This document shows positions 53,421 through 62,271 of a stretch of DNA of 64,000 bases, in pieces. Position numbers and translations under genes: made by a program. The stretch comes from Leucothrix mucor DSM 2157. GTDB taxonomy: Bacteria > Pseudomonadota > Gammaproteobacteria > Thiotrichales > Thiotrichaceae. Each line of letters begins with the position of its first letter. Within the stretch, counting starts at the first letter, position 1. The stretch lies in NCBI RefSeq assembly GCF_000419525.1, contig NZ_ATTE01000001.1:3445501-3509500 (forward strand), written 5' to 3'. Below the pieces are notes generated by a model. It ran no database searches. It was not told where the DNA came from and was given only the letters and a program-made list of their open reading frames with translations.

Positions 53421-53973
53421 TCGAGAGTCCGCATTGGCGGCGCATTATCAAGCCGGTCACTTTGGCGCAAATCATACCGGCGTAACCTTAAGTGAGATAA
53501 GCAATTTACAGCTTAAACAGATCGCGGCATGGCCAGATACTTTGATGGCTGTTGGTGCAAAAGCGGCGGAAATCGCAGGCTGTGATGCAGCGCCTAAGCC
53601 TGGCAAAAGTGCCGTGGGTAGTAAAGCGAGTTTATTGCGAATTGAGCCGTTGAAGTGGTTGCTGTTAGGTGATGCTGAACTGCCCGAGTTAAGCGCGGAG
53701 GAAGGTGCAGTACTGGACTTATCCCACTCACGAACCTGTGTTCGAATTGAGGGAGAATACGCGGCAGAGCTATTAAATCGTCATTTGCCGCTGGATTTAC
53801 GAGAGGCTTCGTTTACAGATGAGAGCGTAGCCTCTACGGCATTTCATCATGTTGGCGTGACATTGCTTCGTCGTGATGGCGGCTATGAATTATTTGTGCC
53901 ACGAGGGTTTGCGGTCTCGCTTTGGGAGTTGCTGGTGGAGAGTGCGGAGCAGTTTGGGGTTGAGATTGTGTAG
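53413..53973 (+). CDS. soxG: Sarcosine oxidase subunit gamma
   Basis: A 186-residue gamma subunit. It begins MANRESALAAHYQAGHFGA and contains LRIEPLKWLLLGD, VLDLSHSRTCVRIEGEYAAELLNRHLPLDLREASF and HHVGVTLLRRDGGYELFVPRGFAVSLWELL, the conserved GcvT-like pattern of SoxG. The ATG at 53413 overlaps soxA by 8 bases. It completes the complex, and a terminator follows 20 bases later. Confidence 0.92.
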   Translation: MANRESALAAHYQAGHFGANHTGVTLSEISNLQLKQIAAWPDTLMAVGAKAAEIAGCDAAPKPGKSAVGSKASLLRIEPLKWLLLGDAELPELSAEEGAVLDLSHSRTCVRIEGEYAAELLNRHLPLDLREASFTDESVASTAFHHVGVTLLRRDGGYELFVPRGFAVSLWELLVESAEQFGVEIV

Positions 53974-53993
53974 CCAACACACTTAACTCTCTC

Positions 53994-54034
53994 AAAATAC
54001 CGAAAACTCGCACCACCGGTATTTTATATTTTTT
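53994..54034 (+). terminator. Rho-independent terminator after soxG
   Basis: AAAATACCG (53994-54002) pairs with CGGTATTTT (54017-54025), 9 bp with a 14-base loop, followed by ATATTTTTT. It closes soxBDAG and separates it from the AT-richer nuclease gene. Confidence 0.75.
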
Positions 54035-54150
54035 AAACACTTTACTGGAATAAGTTGATAAGCTCCAGACTCACAGCTGAAAAAACAAGCTACCTGTCAG
54101 GTATCTTAACAGGCTAATTCGTAAGGTTAGTAAGCAAGGAGAGTAAGGGC

Positions 54151-55980
54151 TTGATCATTAAGTACATTGAAATAACTAACTATCGGGGGATAAAAGAAAA
54201 GCAACAAATCCCCCTAAACAACTACACCTCAGTTGTGGGCCAGAATGATGCGGGAAAGTCTATAGTGCTGAGTGCAATAGCCACATTCTTAGACCCTAAG
54301 AATCACCCTATTTCTTCAACTGACTTCAATGATCCCGGCAAACAAATAGAGATTTCCTGTCAATTCTCATCGGATGATCTACGCAGTCTTCTTGAGTCGA
54401 AAGTTAAATCAAAAGTCAAAAAAACTGATGGTTTAGACTGCTTCCTAAATGACCTTCTGATCAACGAAAGCTTAACTATAAAAAAAATAGTTTCAGCCCC
54501 CAAGAATGATACTTTGGTAAAAAAAAGCTTTGAGCTAGAACAAATTCTCATGAGTGATTTTGAGCCTGAAGACTTCCGTTTTCTTTACGGAAAAACAGAT
54601 GAACAATTGCGTGAAATACTCGAGCGCTACAATATTGAGATTCCAGTGCAAGGCAAAGGTCGAAACTCAAAGGTCGAAAAAATACAGCACATTATAGAAT
54701 ACTGCGTAGCTCAGAGCTTTGGCAGAACTAATAACTATATTGATGACGCATATAAAGTTACCTCCTTGCTTCCAGAGGTTGAGTTATTTAAGGCTGACTA
54801 TGGCCTAGAAGCAGATACAAGATTTAAGTCCACCTCAGTAAGTGAGGTACAGGATTACTTAGATAGAGAGAGCACTGATAATCACAAGCTTGCTCTGGTC
54901 GAGAAAGAAATTGCTGCAGAAATGCAAAAAGAAGCGGACTCAGTTAAGGGCTATATGACTGAATATGTATCAGGCCTCAAAGGTGTGGAAATAAAGCCCG
55001 TATTTTCTTGGAAAGATGCCATTAAAAGCGTCGATGTATCATTTCAACTTGAGGGAGACCACAAGCCGATACCGATGAGTCATAAAGGAGCAGGCTATCG
55101 GCGCCTATTCATGGTGGCTAGATTTCGATACTTAGCTGAGAAAAATAAAGGGCTAAGAGTCATTTATCTGATTGAAGAGCCAGAGACTTTTCTCCATCCC
55201 TCTGCTCAAAAGGATCTGCTGAGTGCCTTTTTAGAACTTTCTGATGAAAACCAAGTAATTATAGCTACACATAGCCCAGTATTTGTAGGTGCTACGAGTA
55301 TAGAATCGGTAATCTTATGCAAGAAGACAAATGGGTCTTCATATGAGAACCACTCTCTGCGAGGAGCGCAAAGCTTCATGGATAGCATCGTTGATGAATT
55401 AGGAATAAAGCCATCATACAACTTGAGAGACAAACACGAAAAAATTGTATTCGTAGAAAGCCATAACGATGCCCGATTTTATGACCTGATTTCTAAAGAG
55501 CTGATTGGGAGCTCACTACTTGGAGTAGATCATGTTCTTGTATTGCCGTTTGGGGGAGGTGAAGACATAGACAGCTTCTTAAATATAGATTATTTTGATG
55601 GCTCTGGCAGAGAGCTTTACTTAATTATTGATAGCGACAAGCATCAAGGAAAGTTAGAAAAGCAATCAGTAAGAGCTTCCAGTTTTAGAGATAATAAACA
55701 AAAAGGCAGATCTTACATCCTCCATAAAAGTTGTCTGGAAAACTATTACCACCCACGAGCTTTTGAGCGGATGTATAGCCTTGAAGTCGGTAGTTTTCCA
55801 GACATTGAACCGAACACCAATATGAAAAAACTCATTAAAGAATACAAAGATGGCTACAACCCAAGGCCCAACTTTAAGGAGAAAAACAACTTTGATGTTT
55901 TTGGAGAAATGACAAAAGCGGAGTGGCAGTCGGTAATTGAGACTGAATTATTAGAGTTTTTGAGAGAGATTGTTACTTAA
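54151..55980 (+). CDS. OLD-family ATP-dependent endonuclease (AAA ATPase + TOPRIM)
   Basis: A 609-residue protein in two parts. The ABC/SMC-like ATPase has Walker A VVGQNDAGKS, Walker B VIYLIEEPE and H-loop IATHSPVF. The TOPRIM nuclease part has KIVFVESHNDARF and LIIDSDKH. The start is TTG at 54151 with a strong AAGGAGAG in front. Class 1 OLD proteins act as solo anti-phage or plasmid-interference nucleases, or as GajA of Gabija, but no GajB-like UvrD helicase is adjacent. Its base composition is clearly AT-richer than its neighbours, suggesting transfer. Defence is the likeliest role, not proven. Confidence 0.87.
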   Translation: MIIKYIEITNYRGIKEKQQIPLNNYTSVVGQNDAGKSIVLSAIATFLDPKNHPISSTDFNDPGKQIEISCQFSSDDLRSLLESKVKSKVKKTDGLDCFLNDLLINESLTIKKIVSAPKNDTLVKKSFELEQILMSDFEPEDFRFLYGKTDEQLREILERYNIEIPVQGKGRNSKVEKIQHIIEYCVAQSFGRTNNYIDDAYKVTSLLPEVELFKADYGLEADTRFKSTSVSEVQDYLDRESTDNHKLALVEKEIAAEMQKEADSVKGYMTEYVSGLKGVEIKPVFSWKDAIKSVDVSFQLEGDHKPIPMSHKGAGYRRLFMVARFRYLAEKNKGLRVIYLIEEPETFLHPSAQKDLLSAFLELSDENQVIIATHSPVFVGATSIESVILCKKTNGSSYENHSLRGAQSFMDSIVDELGIKPSYNLRDKHEKIVFVESHNDARFYDLISKELIGSSLLGVDHVLVLPFGGGEDIDSFLNIDYFDGSGRELYLIIDSDKHQGKLEKQSVRASSFRDNKQKGRSYILHKSCLENYYHPRAFERMYSLEVGSFPDIEPNTNMKKLIKEYKDGYNPRPNFKEKNNFDVFGEMTKAEWQSVIETELLEFLREIVT

Positions 55981-56058
55981 TGACCTGATCAAATTAAGCG
56001 TAAGCCAAGCCTGAGAGTGTTTAGATAGTACCCAGTAATCAAATACTGGGGTAACACA

Positions 56059-56757
56059 ATGAGAGCACATCAACACCGAGGCCATATTCACCACTCTGCA
56101 ACCACTTACGGAAAATCCGTACAAGGTGCAGCTTTGGAAGTTTACTTGCCGAGCAAGCAAGCCGAGCTACTAATCTTCGCTGGTATTCATGGCGAAGAGC
56201 CGGAAACCACGGTGTTGTTATCCAAAGCATTGCGTTGTTTAGATGTGCCTTTAACTCACTGCGCAGTAGTGCTTGCGGCGAATCCAGATGGCTTGGTTCG
56301 CGGCACTCGCGCTAATGCTAATGGCGTGGATTTAAACCGCAACTTCCCCGCTCAAAACTGGCAAGAGGCTGATGTTTGCCATCGCTGGGAGCATGGTCGC
56401 CCGCAGGAAGTTGCACTCTCTTCGGGTAGCCATGCTGCTTCTGAGCCGGAGACTCAAGCACTGATTAAGCTGATCACTGACTTACAGCCCAATCACATTA
56501 TTTCTATGCATGGGCCGTTGGGCTGTATTGATGATCCACTGGCGTCACCGCTTGGGCAATGGATGGCGCAGCAAACTGACTTACCCTTGGTACCTGATGT
56601 TGGTGATCCTACGCCGGGTTCGTTTGGCTCTTGGTGTGCAGATGGGGATTTGCCGGTGATTACTTATGAGTTACCGGCAGAGTCGATCTGGTCAATGCAG
56701 GCGAAGCATTTGGGTGTGTTGAATGCCTTGTTACTGGGGAAATACTCCTTAAATTAA
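56059..56757 (+). CDS. mpaA: Murein peptide amidase A (M14 family)
   Basis: A 232-residue M14 zinc carboxypeptidase. The zinc motif is AGIHGEEPET (His44, Glu47). The substrate region VVLAANPDGLVRGTRANANGVDLNRNFP is typical, the third ligand His lies in IISMHGPLG, and TYELPAE has the catalytic Glu. It removes meso-diaminopimelate from recycled murein tripeptide in the cytoplasm in E. coli. There is no signal peptide, which fits. It is a single gene behind the nuclease. Confidence 0.9.
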   Translation: MRAHQHRGHIHHSATTYGKSVQGAALEVYLPSKQAELLIFAGIHGEEPETTVLLSKALRCLDVPLTHCAVVLAANPDGLVRGTRANANGVDLNRNFPAQNWQEADVCHRWEHGRPQEVALSSGSHAASEPETQALIKLITDLQPNHIISMHGPLGCIDDPLASPLGQWMAQQTDLPLVPDVGDPTPGSFGSWCADGDLPVITYELPAESIWSMQAKHLGVLNALLLGKYSLN

Positions 56758-57096
56758 ATTGAAGAACTAGCCATACCTTAGCCCCTCAGCTGGACTTAAA
56801 TACCTAGCCACACCTTGCCCAACTCTAAGCTTGATACCCTCTCCTCAAAAATCATATCAAGCTCAATTGGGCGAGAAGCAAATACCGAAAATCGCCAAAA
56901 AAATACCCCTCATCTGTCCTCCGCACGAAATAACAAAATATAAGCCATATAATAAAGACAACAAGTCTAAATTTTCCTACACTTAGAATCGAACGCTATT
57001 GATTCACCACGCTTTTGATAAAAATAGTACACGACAAACGCGTGCAAGCCACTTATCTACCACCGAAAAAACGTTATAAAACAGAGGAGAGAACCG
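56758..57096. other. Intergenic region upstream of the large metalloprotease
   Basis: About 340 bases with no gene or RNA that I can recognise. It has an imperfect 17-base direct repeat (CTAGCCAYACCTTRGCCC-like at 56767 and 56804) and AT-rich stretches near 56930-56980 that could hold the downstream promoter. GAGGAGAG precedes the protease ATG. Confidence 0.4.
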
Positions 57097-60000
57097 ATGA
57101 AATCTGTCAATGGGTGGAGTTTGAACCGCCCGCTATTACTGATAACGCTAGTCACTGCGCTATTGAGCCCCCCGCTCTACGCAGAGTCTCCCAAAAACCT
57201 AAATATCGACATTAGTACGCCCGCCAGCCTAGCCGCCGGTGAATCCGGAGTTGTACAACTCACCCTAACGCCGCATACCGGCGCTGATTATTTAACAATC
57301 GACGTGAGCTCATCCGGAGCCTTGCAGGCCTCACTAAACCAGCAACTAGACAGCGACAGCACATTAACAATTGAACTGCCCGTTAGCGCTAATAACGTAG
57401 CCGATGAAGGCGAGATCACCATTAGTGTCACCGCATTTTCAGATAGCGGCCTTGAGCTATTTAAGCGCATGACAAAGCTCTATGGCGTTGAGGAAAATGA
57501 CGTTGTTTACCTAAACGCATCCAGCCCTTTATATGCCAAAATTGCAGCTAGAGATGCCTCTGGCTTACAGCGTAAAAGTGATGAAGTCTCATCCTTATTC
57601 CGCGCCACAACGGTTGAAACGAATGCCCCAATGCCTGCTGCGAAACGCCGCGCCAGTGAAGTCTTAGTCGACCAGGCCTTTCCAATTCCAGCCCAAAAAG
57701 CGCTGACCAAGCCAGTCACCATGACGGTTAATGGTACGGTGCTGTGGACCGATAGCGCCGGTAATACTCACCCGCTACCCGGTGCAAAAGTCGAAATTTA
57801 TGATGACGACATACTAGGGGACGACCTCCTACAAACCACTACCACAAATGCCAGCGGCATGTACTCGGTGGTTGTCGATCATGATGATGTGGTCGAAGGG
57901 CCGGACGTTTATGTCAAAGTACTGGCCAGCTCAAGCGTTGCGGATGTCAAACCCGATACCGCGTCCGGCAGCACCTACTTTATGCAGTCAACCGTGCATG
58001 AGGACCAAGCCGATGGCAGTACTTTAGTCGTCAACCTCACGGCGGATAACAGCAGCATCGGTGGCCAAGCATTTAGTGTGCATCACGCCTTAGTCGCTGG
58101 TGGCGCGTATATTTCATTACTTAACGGCTCAGCGCCCGCCAAGCTAACCACCCGCTTCCCAACCACTGAATCGACGTCATTATTCAATGGCTCCGAGCTG
58201 CATATTCTGCAACTCGATCGCTGGGATTGGGATGTGACCTTGCATGAGTACGGCCATTACGTTATGGATGCCTACAACTTTGAGGATAATCCAGGTGGCC
58301 CTCACAGCAGCAGTGCCAATCTCTCAACCAGCCGTGGCAGTAAAGATGTCGGCGTGCGTTTAGCATGGGGCGAAGGCTGGCCTACGTTCTTCGCGGTATC
58401 GGGATTACACCAGATGGGCTTTGCCTCGCTAGGCATTCCCAATGTCGGCGATATGCAATATCAGGATACTGAAGACACCACCATTACCAACCACCTTGAG
58501 AATGATATTGGCGTCGGTGAAGACAACGAACTGTCCGTCATGACCACGCTATGGGATTTGGTAGATGCTGCTGCTGATGGCGAAGAAATCGCCATGTCAC
58601 CCCGATCATTATTCCAGTCGATTAAAAACTCCGGTGCGACCAAAATTGGTGATGTGTGGGATGCCTTGGTTGCCGGTAAAGCGAATGAAGAAAAAGCCAG
58701 CCATGGTAAGTTATTCGGACTACACAAGATCGCTCCTGAGCAACTGACACCATCTGATCGCTCAACACTGGATACCACAACCAACTTCACTTGGAACAAA
58801 AATGGCGCCGGTGCAGGCAACCCACTAAACGACAATCATGTGCGCTTTTTTGCCAGCAACTTTACAACAGAAACACATGATGCATCACTGGGTAATGTCG
58901 CGACTTACACGCCATCTGCTGCCGATGTTGATGCGGCATTAAGTGAAGGCTCGCTAGTGCGTTGGGTAGTCACTGCAAAAAGCACGACCGCTCCTGCAAC
59001 ACCGAGTGCATCCACTGAATACTGGAGTGATGTGCGCATCCTTAATGGTGCGTCAGTGGTATTCGTGATCGACGATACCGGCTCCATGTCTGAAGAAATT
59101 AGTGGTGTGAGTCAGGCTTTGGCTAACTACATCACAGCTTTAGAAGGCTCTCTAGGTGAAGGCGAAGAAGCACCAACCATTCACCTGCTTACCTTTAAAG
59201 ACAATGTCACCCACCGCCTCACCACCAATGACTTAAGTGCCATGCGTGATGCGGTTAATGGACTCAGTGCCTCTGGCGGTGGCGATTGCCCTGAGTACAG
59301 TGCTCACGGCTTGCTGGCGGCTAGTAAACTCGTTCGTGCTGGCGGTACTATTCTGGTGGCGACCGATGCATCTGCTCAGCCGGGTGTTGATATGGCGGGC
59401 GTTATTTCTGACCTGCGTAGCCGTGGCGTTACAGTGAACACCATTCTTTCCGGTGATTGCTCCAGCGAAACCTTCAAGCCTAGCTTGCTTGCAGATGCTC
59501 AGGGTAAACCCGGCTTTGATGAGGAAGGCGATGAAATCGGTGGCTCAATCGAAGTTCCGGGCACGGCTGATGGCGTCGATATTGTTGGCGACAGCATTGA
59601 GACTGCCAGCGAAATTAATACCGGTGCCATCTTAATCGGTACGATCGAAACCAGCGAAGACAAGGACTTCTTTAAAGCCGCACTAGAGGCCGGTAACACT
59701 TACACCCTCGCACTCAGCCAAATGAATGCCAGCAAATACACCACGCTTAGATTGCTGGACGATGAAGGTATCGAGCAAGATATGAAGCTTAGCGGCTACG
59801 CCTCTTCGACACTCACTGCCTACAATGAAACCATTGAAACGGCTAGCTTCACACCAGAGGCCGATGGCACGTATTATCTGGAGCTAAGCTCTAGCTATGA
59901 AGATGCTAACTATCGGGTGGTTATCTCAGGCGATGCCTTTAGCGCGTTAACAGCAAGCTCTGTTCAGCTGTTCTCCGTGATCTCGGCTGAAACCGGTGGT

Positions 60001-61233
60001 ACTTTCGCGAAGATCGATGAAGTAAACAGTGGTGATGACAGTGAGTACGTCAATACCATCTTCAATATCCTACGCTCAACCACTGAGCCAGCGGTTATTA
60101 CTTCCAGCATCCGTAAGCTTCCTCGCGGTGCACGTGCAACGGTCTTCTTTACTGGCCTGAACACCAACTGGGGTTCAGCCACTGAGGTTAGCTTTAGTCT
60201 GGCTGACGGTAGCGATATCAGCGGCGTTACCATCTCTGATATTCAAATCCTGTCACCAACCTCTCTATCCTTTGTGGTGGATGTTGCAGAGACTGCCGAT
60301 CTGGTCACCCTCAACCTAATCGCCAAAACGGCGCTGGGTAGTGGTGTAGAGATTGCGGAAGGCAAAGGCATTATCACCATTGAAACGGCAACCACTGCCG
60401 CGAGTGTTCTCAGCCTGACACCGACTCGCCTGATTCAAGGCACCACCGCTACGCTGACCATTCAGGGAATCAATACTACATTCACTGATGATATGGCTGT
60501 GGAGCTTGGCACCGGTGTAACGGTTGACTCGGTTACTCGTGTTAGCGATACCGAAGCCACGATTGAGGTAACGGTTGCAGCCGGTGCGCCAATCGGTTTC
60601 AGAACGCTCACCGCAGGCAGTATGACGCTAGACGATGCGCTATTGATTGGTTCAGAAAGCTCAATTTCGGTGATTAGCGAGATTTCACCGAAAAATCTGC
60701 AGCAATCCCAAACCACTTCGGTAACCGTGTCTGGTACTAATACTCACTTTGAAACGGGTGTGACGACTGCCTCATTTGGTGATAACGTGACGGTTAATAG
60801 CGTGACGGTAAACTCACCGACTGAAGCGATTGTGAATGTGACAGTTGATGCCGATGCGGCGATTGGCTTCCGTAATATCACACTATCCACAGATGGTGAG
60901 TCTGCAACCTTACTGAACGGTTTGTACATCGACAAACAAGTGCTGCTTATGGTGCCTGATGTGGTTGGCAAAACCAAAGATGAGGCCATTGCTGCAATTG
61001 AAGCGGCCGGATTAGTTGTCGGTAGTATCAAGGAAGAGCACAGCAAAACGGTCGCTTCTGGTGATGTCATGAGCCAGACTCCAACGGCAGATAGCCCAGT
61101 CAACGCCGGTAGCTTGATCGACCTGATCATATCCAAAGGCAAAAGTGGCGGTGGCTCGATGAGCCCTTGGTTGCTGATGTTATTGGGTGGTGTTGGCTTT
61201 ATCGCAGCAGCGCGTAAACGGAGAACGAAGTGA
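57097..61233 (+). CDS. Large secreted metalloprotease-like protein with vWA, PPC, PASTA and GlyGly-CTERM-like tail
   Basis: A 1378-residue secreted protein. The signal peptide ends near PLYA-E (about 30). A carboxypeptidase-regulatory-like region (about 205-280) precedes a metalloprotease motif LHEYGHYV (His383-Glu-Tyr-Gly-His387). A von Willebrand A domain begins VVFVIDDTGSMSEE (about 653), followed by a PPC-like domain (about 840-950), two or three IPT-like modules and a PASTA domain (VPDVVGKTKDEAIAAIEAAG, about 1286-1350). The C-terminus, Gly/Ser-rich then one helix and RKRR, resembles GlyGly-CTERM sorting signals, so it is probably processed by rhombosortase and released or anchored at the surface. 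Confidence 0.85.
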   Translation: MKSVNGWSLNRPLLLITLVTALLSPPLYAESPKNLNIDISTPASLAAGESGVVQLTLTPHTGADYLTIDVSSSGALQASLNQQLDSDSTLTIELPVSANNVADEGEITISVTAFSDSGLELFKRMTKLYGVEENDVVYLNASSPLYAKIAARDASGLQRKSDEVSSLFRATTVETNAPMPAAKRRASEVLVDQAFPIPAQKALTKPVTMTVNGTVLWTDSAGNTHPLPGAKVEIYDDDILGDDLLQTTTTNASGMYSVVVDHDDVVEGPDVYVKVLASSSVADVKPDTASGSTYFMQSTVHEDQADGSTLVVNLTADNSSIGGQAFSVHHALVAGGAYISLLNGSAPAKLTTRFPTTESTSLFNGSELHILQLDRWDWDVTLHEYGHYVMDAYNFEDNPGGPHSSSANLSTSRGSKDVGVRLAWGEGWPTFFAVSGLHQMGFASLGIPNVGDMQYQDTEDTTITNHLENDIGVGEDNELSVMTTLWDLVDAAADGEEIAMSPRSLFQSIKNSGATKIGDVWDALVAGKANEEKASHGKLFGLHKIAPEQLTPSDRSTLDTTTNFTWNKNGAGAGNPLNDNHVRFFASNFTTETHDASLGNVATYTPSAADVDAALSEGSLVRWVVTAKSTTAPATPSASTEYWSDVRILNGASVVFVIDDTGSMSEEISGVSQALANYITALEGSLGEGEEAPTIHLLTFKDNVTHRLTTNDLSAMRDAVNGLSASGGGDCPEYSAHGLLAASKLVRAGGTILVATDASAQPGVDMAGVISDLRSRGVTVNTILSGDCSSETFKPSLLADAQGKPGFDEEGDEIGGSIEVPGTADGVDIVGDSIETASEINTGAILIGTIETSEDKDFFKAALEAGNTYTLALSQMNASKYTTLRLLDDEGIEQDMKLSGYASSTLTAYNETIETASFTPEADGTYYLELSSSYEDANYRVVISGDAFSALTASSVQLFSVISAETGGTFAKIDEVNSGDDSEYVNTIFNILRSTTEPAVITSSIRKLPRGARATVFFTGLNTNWGSATEVSFSLADGSDISGVTISDIQILSPTSLSFVVDVAETADLVTLNLIAKTALGSGVEIAEGKGIITIETATTAASVLSLTPTRLIQGTTATLTIQGINTTFTDDMAVELGTGVTVDSVTRVSDTEATIEVTVAAGAPIGFRTLTAGSMTLDDALLIGSESSISVISEISPKNLQQSQTTSVTVSGTNTHFETGVTTASFGDNVTVNSVTVNSPTEAIVNVTVDADAAIGFRNITLSTDGESATLLNGLYIDKQVLLMVPDVVGKTKDEAIAAIEAAGLVVGSIKEEHSKTVASGDVMSQTPTADSPVNAGSLIDLIISKGKSGGGSMSPWLLMLLGGVGFIAAARKRRTK

Positions 61234-61700
61234 AGCGTGTTATTTACCTAAGCTGCTTTTTGGGGGCCTGCAATATGCCGGCCTCCGATAGCAACGCCTT
61301 AACGCCTGATAGTGCTCGTTATGACTATCAGATCGTTGGTGGAAAACAGGGAGCCTTGGTGGAGCAGTTACAAATTGACTGCACTGCCAAGCAGGCTATT
61401 CTCAGCCGCGAAACGCAGGAGAAGGCCTCGGTCTATCGCCATGTAGCAGCGGTTAGTGCTGAGCAATGCGCAACTCTGGCTAGCTTGGCCACGCCCTTAT
61501 GTATGGAAGCTGACAAGCAACAAAGCGATGTGTTTGATGCAGCCGGTTATACGCTGACTTGTAGTAGCGGCGATCTACCAGCAGTCAGTTTTAACTGGCA
61601 AGGTACGCTAAGGGCTGCGCCTGACGGTTTAAGGCCTTGGCATGATTACACGCGAAGCTTGATTACCTCAGCTTTTCCGGGTGTGAACACCTACCCCTAA
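61230..61700 (+). CDS. Hypothetical lipoprotein-like protein
   Basis: A 156-residue protein starting with GTG that overlaps the metalloprotease stop by 4 bases. The short hydrophobic N-terminus ends in LGAC (Cys14), a likely lipobox. The mature part has several Cys residues (QIDCTA, AEQCAT, PLCME and LTCSS) that may form disulfides. I do not recognise the family. Coupling to the large protease suggests a shared extracellular task, for example inhibitor or chaperone; this is inference. A strong terminator follows. Confidence 0.72.
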   Translation: MKRVIYLSCFLGACNMPASDSNALTPDSARYDYQIVGGKQGALVEQLQIDCTAKQAILSRETQEKASVYRHVAAVSAEQCATLASLATPLCMEADKQQSDVFDAAGYTLTCSSGDLPAVSFNWQGTLRAAPDGLRPWHDYTRSLITSAFPGVNTYP

Positions 61701-61726
61701 GGCTGATTAAAACACGGCAAGAAGCC

Positions 61727-61760
61727 ATTCCGGGGCGAGCAATCTCCCCGGAATTTTTTT
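61727..61760 (+). terminator. Rho-independent terminator after the lipoprotein gene
   Basis: ATTCCGGGG (61727-61735) pairs with CCCCGGAAT (61746-61754), 9 bp with a 10-base loop, followed by a run of seven T residues. It lies next to the convergent end of the metallopeptidase gene. Confidence 0.9.
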
Positions 61761-62184
61761 AATACAAATCCCCAAACTGATCCTGACAGGTCAAAAACAA
61801 GCGCACATCAAATTCCAGCTGGTGATAATCCGGTTCCATATAATTACACAACTTATAGAATGCCTTGTTGTGATCCTTTTCCTTTAAATGCGCTAATTCG
61901 TGCACGCAGATCATCCTCAGAAAAGGTAATGGCGCACGCTTAAACACCGAGCCAATTCGGATTTCATTCTTCGACTTTAGCTTGCCGCCCTGCACTCGCG
62001 AGATTTGCGTATGCAAGCCAAGCGCCTGATTAATCACCTGAATCTTGTCATCGTAAACCACTTTACTCAGCGCCGATGACTGCTTGAGGTAGCTGCTTTT
62101 CAAATCCAGCACATAATCGTACAGCGCTTTATTAGAGCCAAACTCATGCGCCGTCGGATAACGCTTTAGCAAGACCTCCCCCAA
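61759..62184 (-). CDS. YgjP/M48-like metallopeptidase, N-terminally interrupted
   Basis: A 141-residue reading from a TTG at 62184. The zinc site is VHELAHLKEKDHNKAFYKLCNYMEPDYHQLEFDVRLF, typical of YgjP-like (DUF45) metallopeptidases. KVVYDDKIQVINQALGLHTQISRVQGGKLKSKNEIRIGSVF is also family-typical. The same frame continues upstream through an in-frame TAG at 62191-62193 into a plausible N-terminus beginning at an ATG at 62265. The gene therefore looks like a once longer protein of about 168 residues cut by one nonsense codon. The catalytic part is intact and may still be made from the TTG. Confidence 0.75.
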   Translation of the reverse strand: MGEVLLKRYPTAHEFGSNKALYDYVLDLKSSYLKQSSALSKVVYDDKIQVINQALGLHTQISRVQGGKLKSKNEIRIGSVFKRAPLPFLRMICVHELAHLKEKDHNKAFYKLCNYMEPDYHQLEFDVRLFLTCQDQFGDLY

Positions 62185-62190
62185 GCGCTG

Positions 62191-62265
62191 CTAATCAATC
62201 AAGCGTTGCACTTGCTGCAGCACGTTCGGGGGATAGCCTTTCAGATAGTAATTCAGATCTGCCAT
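62191..62265 (-). pseudogene. Detached N-terminal fragment of the YgjP-like metallopeptidase
   Basis: ATG at 62265 opens 24 codons (MADLNYYLKGYPPN..., ending RLID) before a TAG, in the same frame as the downstream QRLGEVLLKRYP segment. I recall family members that continue straight through at this point, so the TAG probably replaced a CAG or similar codon. It starts 6 bases after the dehydrogenase stop, consistent with an operon. Confidence 0.55.
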
Positions 62266-62271
62266 TGGGAA

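Noticed and set aside
48855-53973. Thiosulfate-oxidation sox genes
   Set aside because: Protein motifs are those of heterotetrameric sarcosine oxidase; only the gene names coincide.
54151-55980. Full Gabija defence system
   Set aside because: The ATPase-TOPRIM protein fits GajA in outline, but no UvrD-like GajB follows; the next gene is a murein peptide amidase.
56767-56821. Imperfect direct repeat before the large metalloprotease
   Set aside because: The two copies differ in length and bases, and nothing links them to a known element or binding site.
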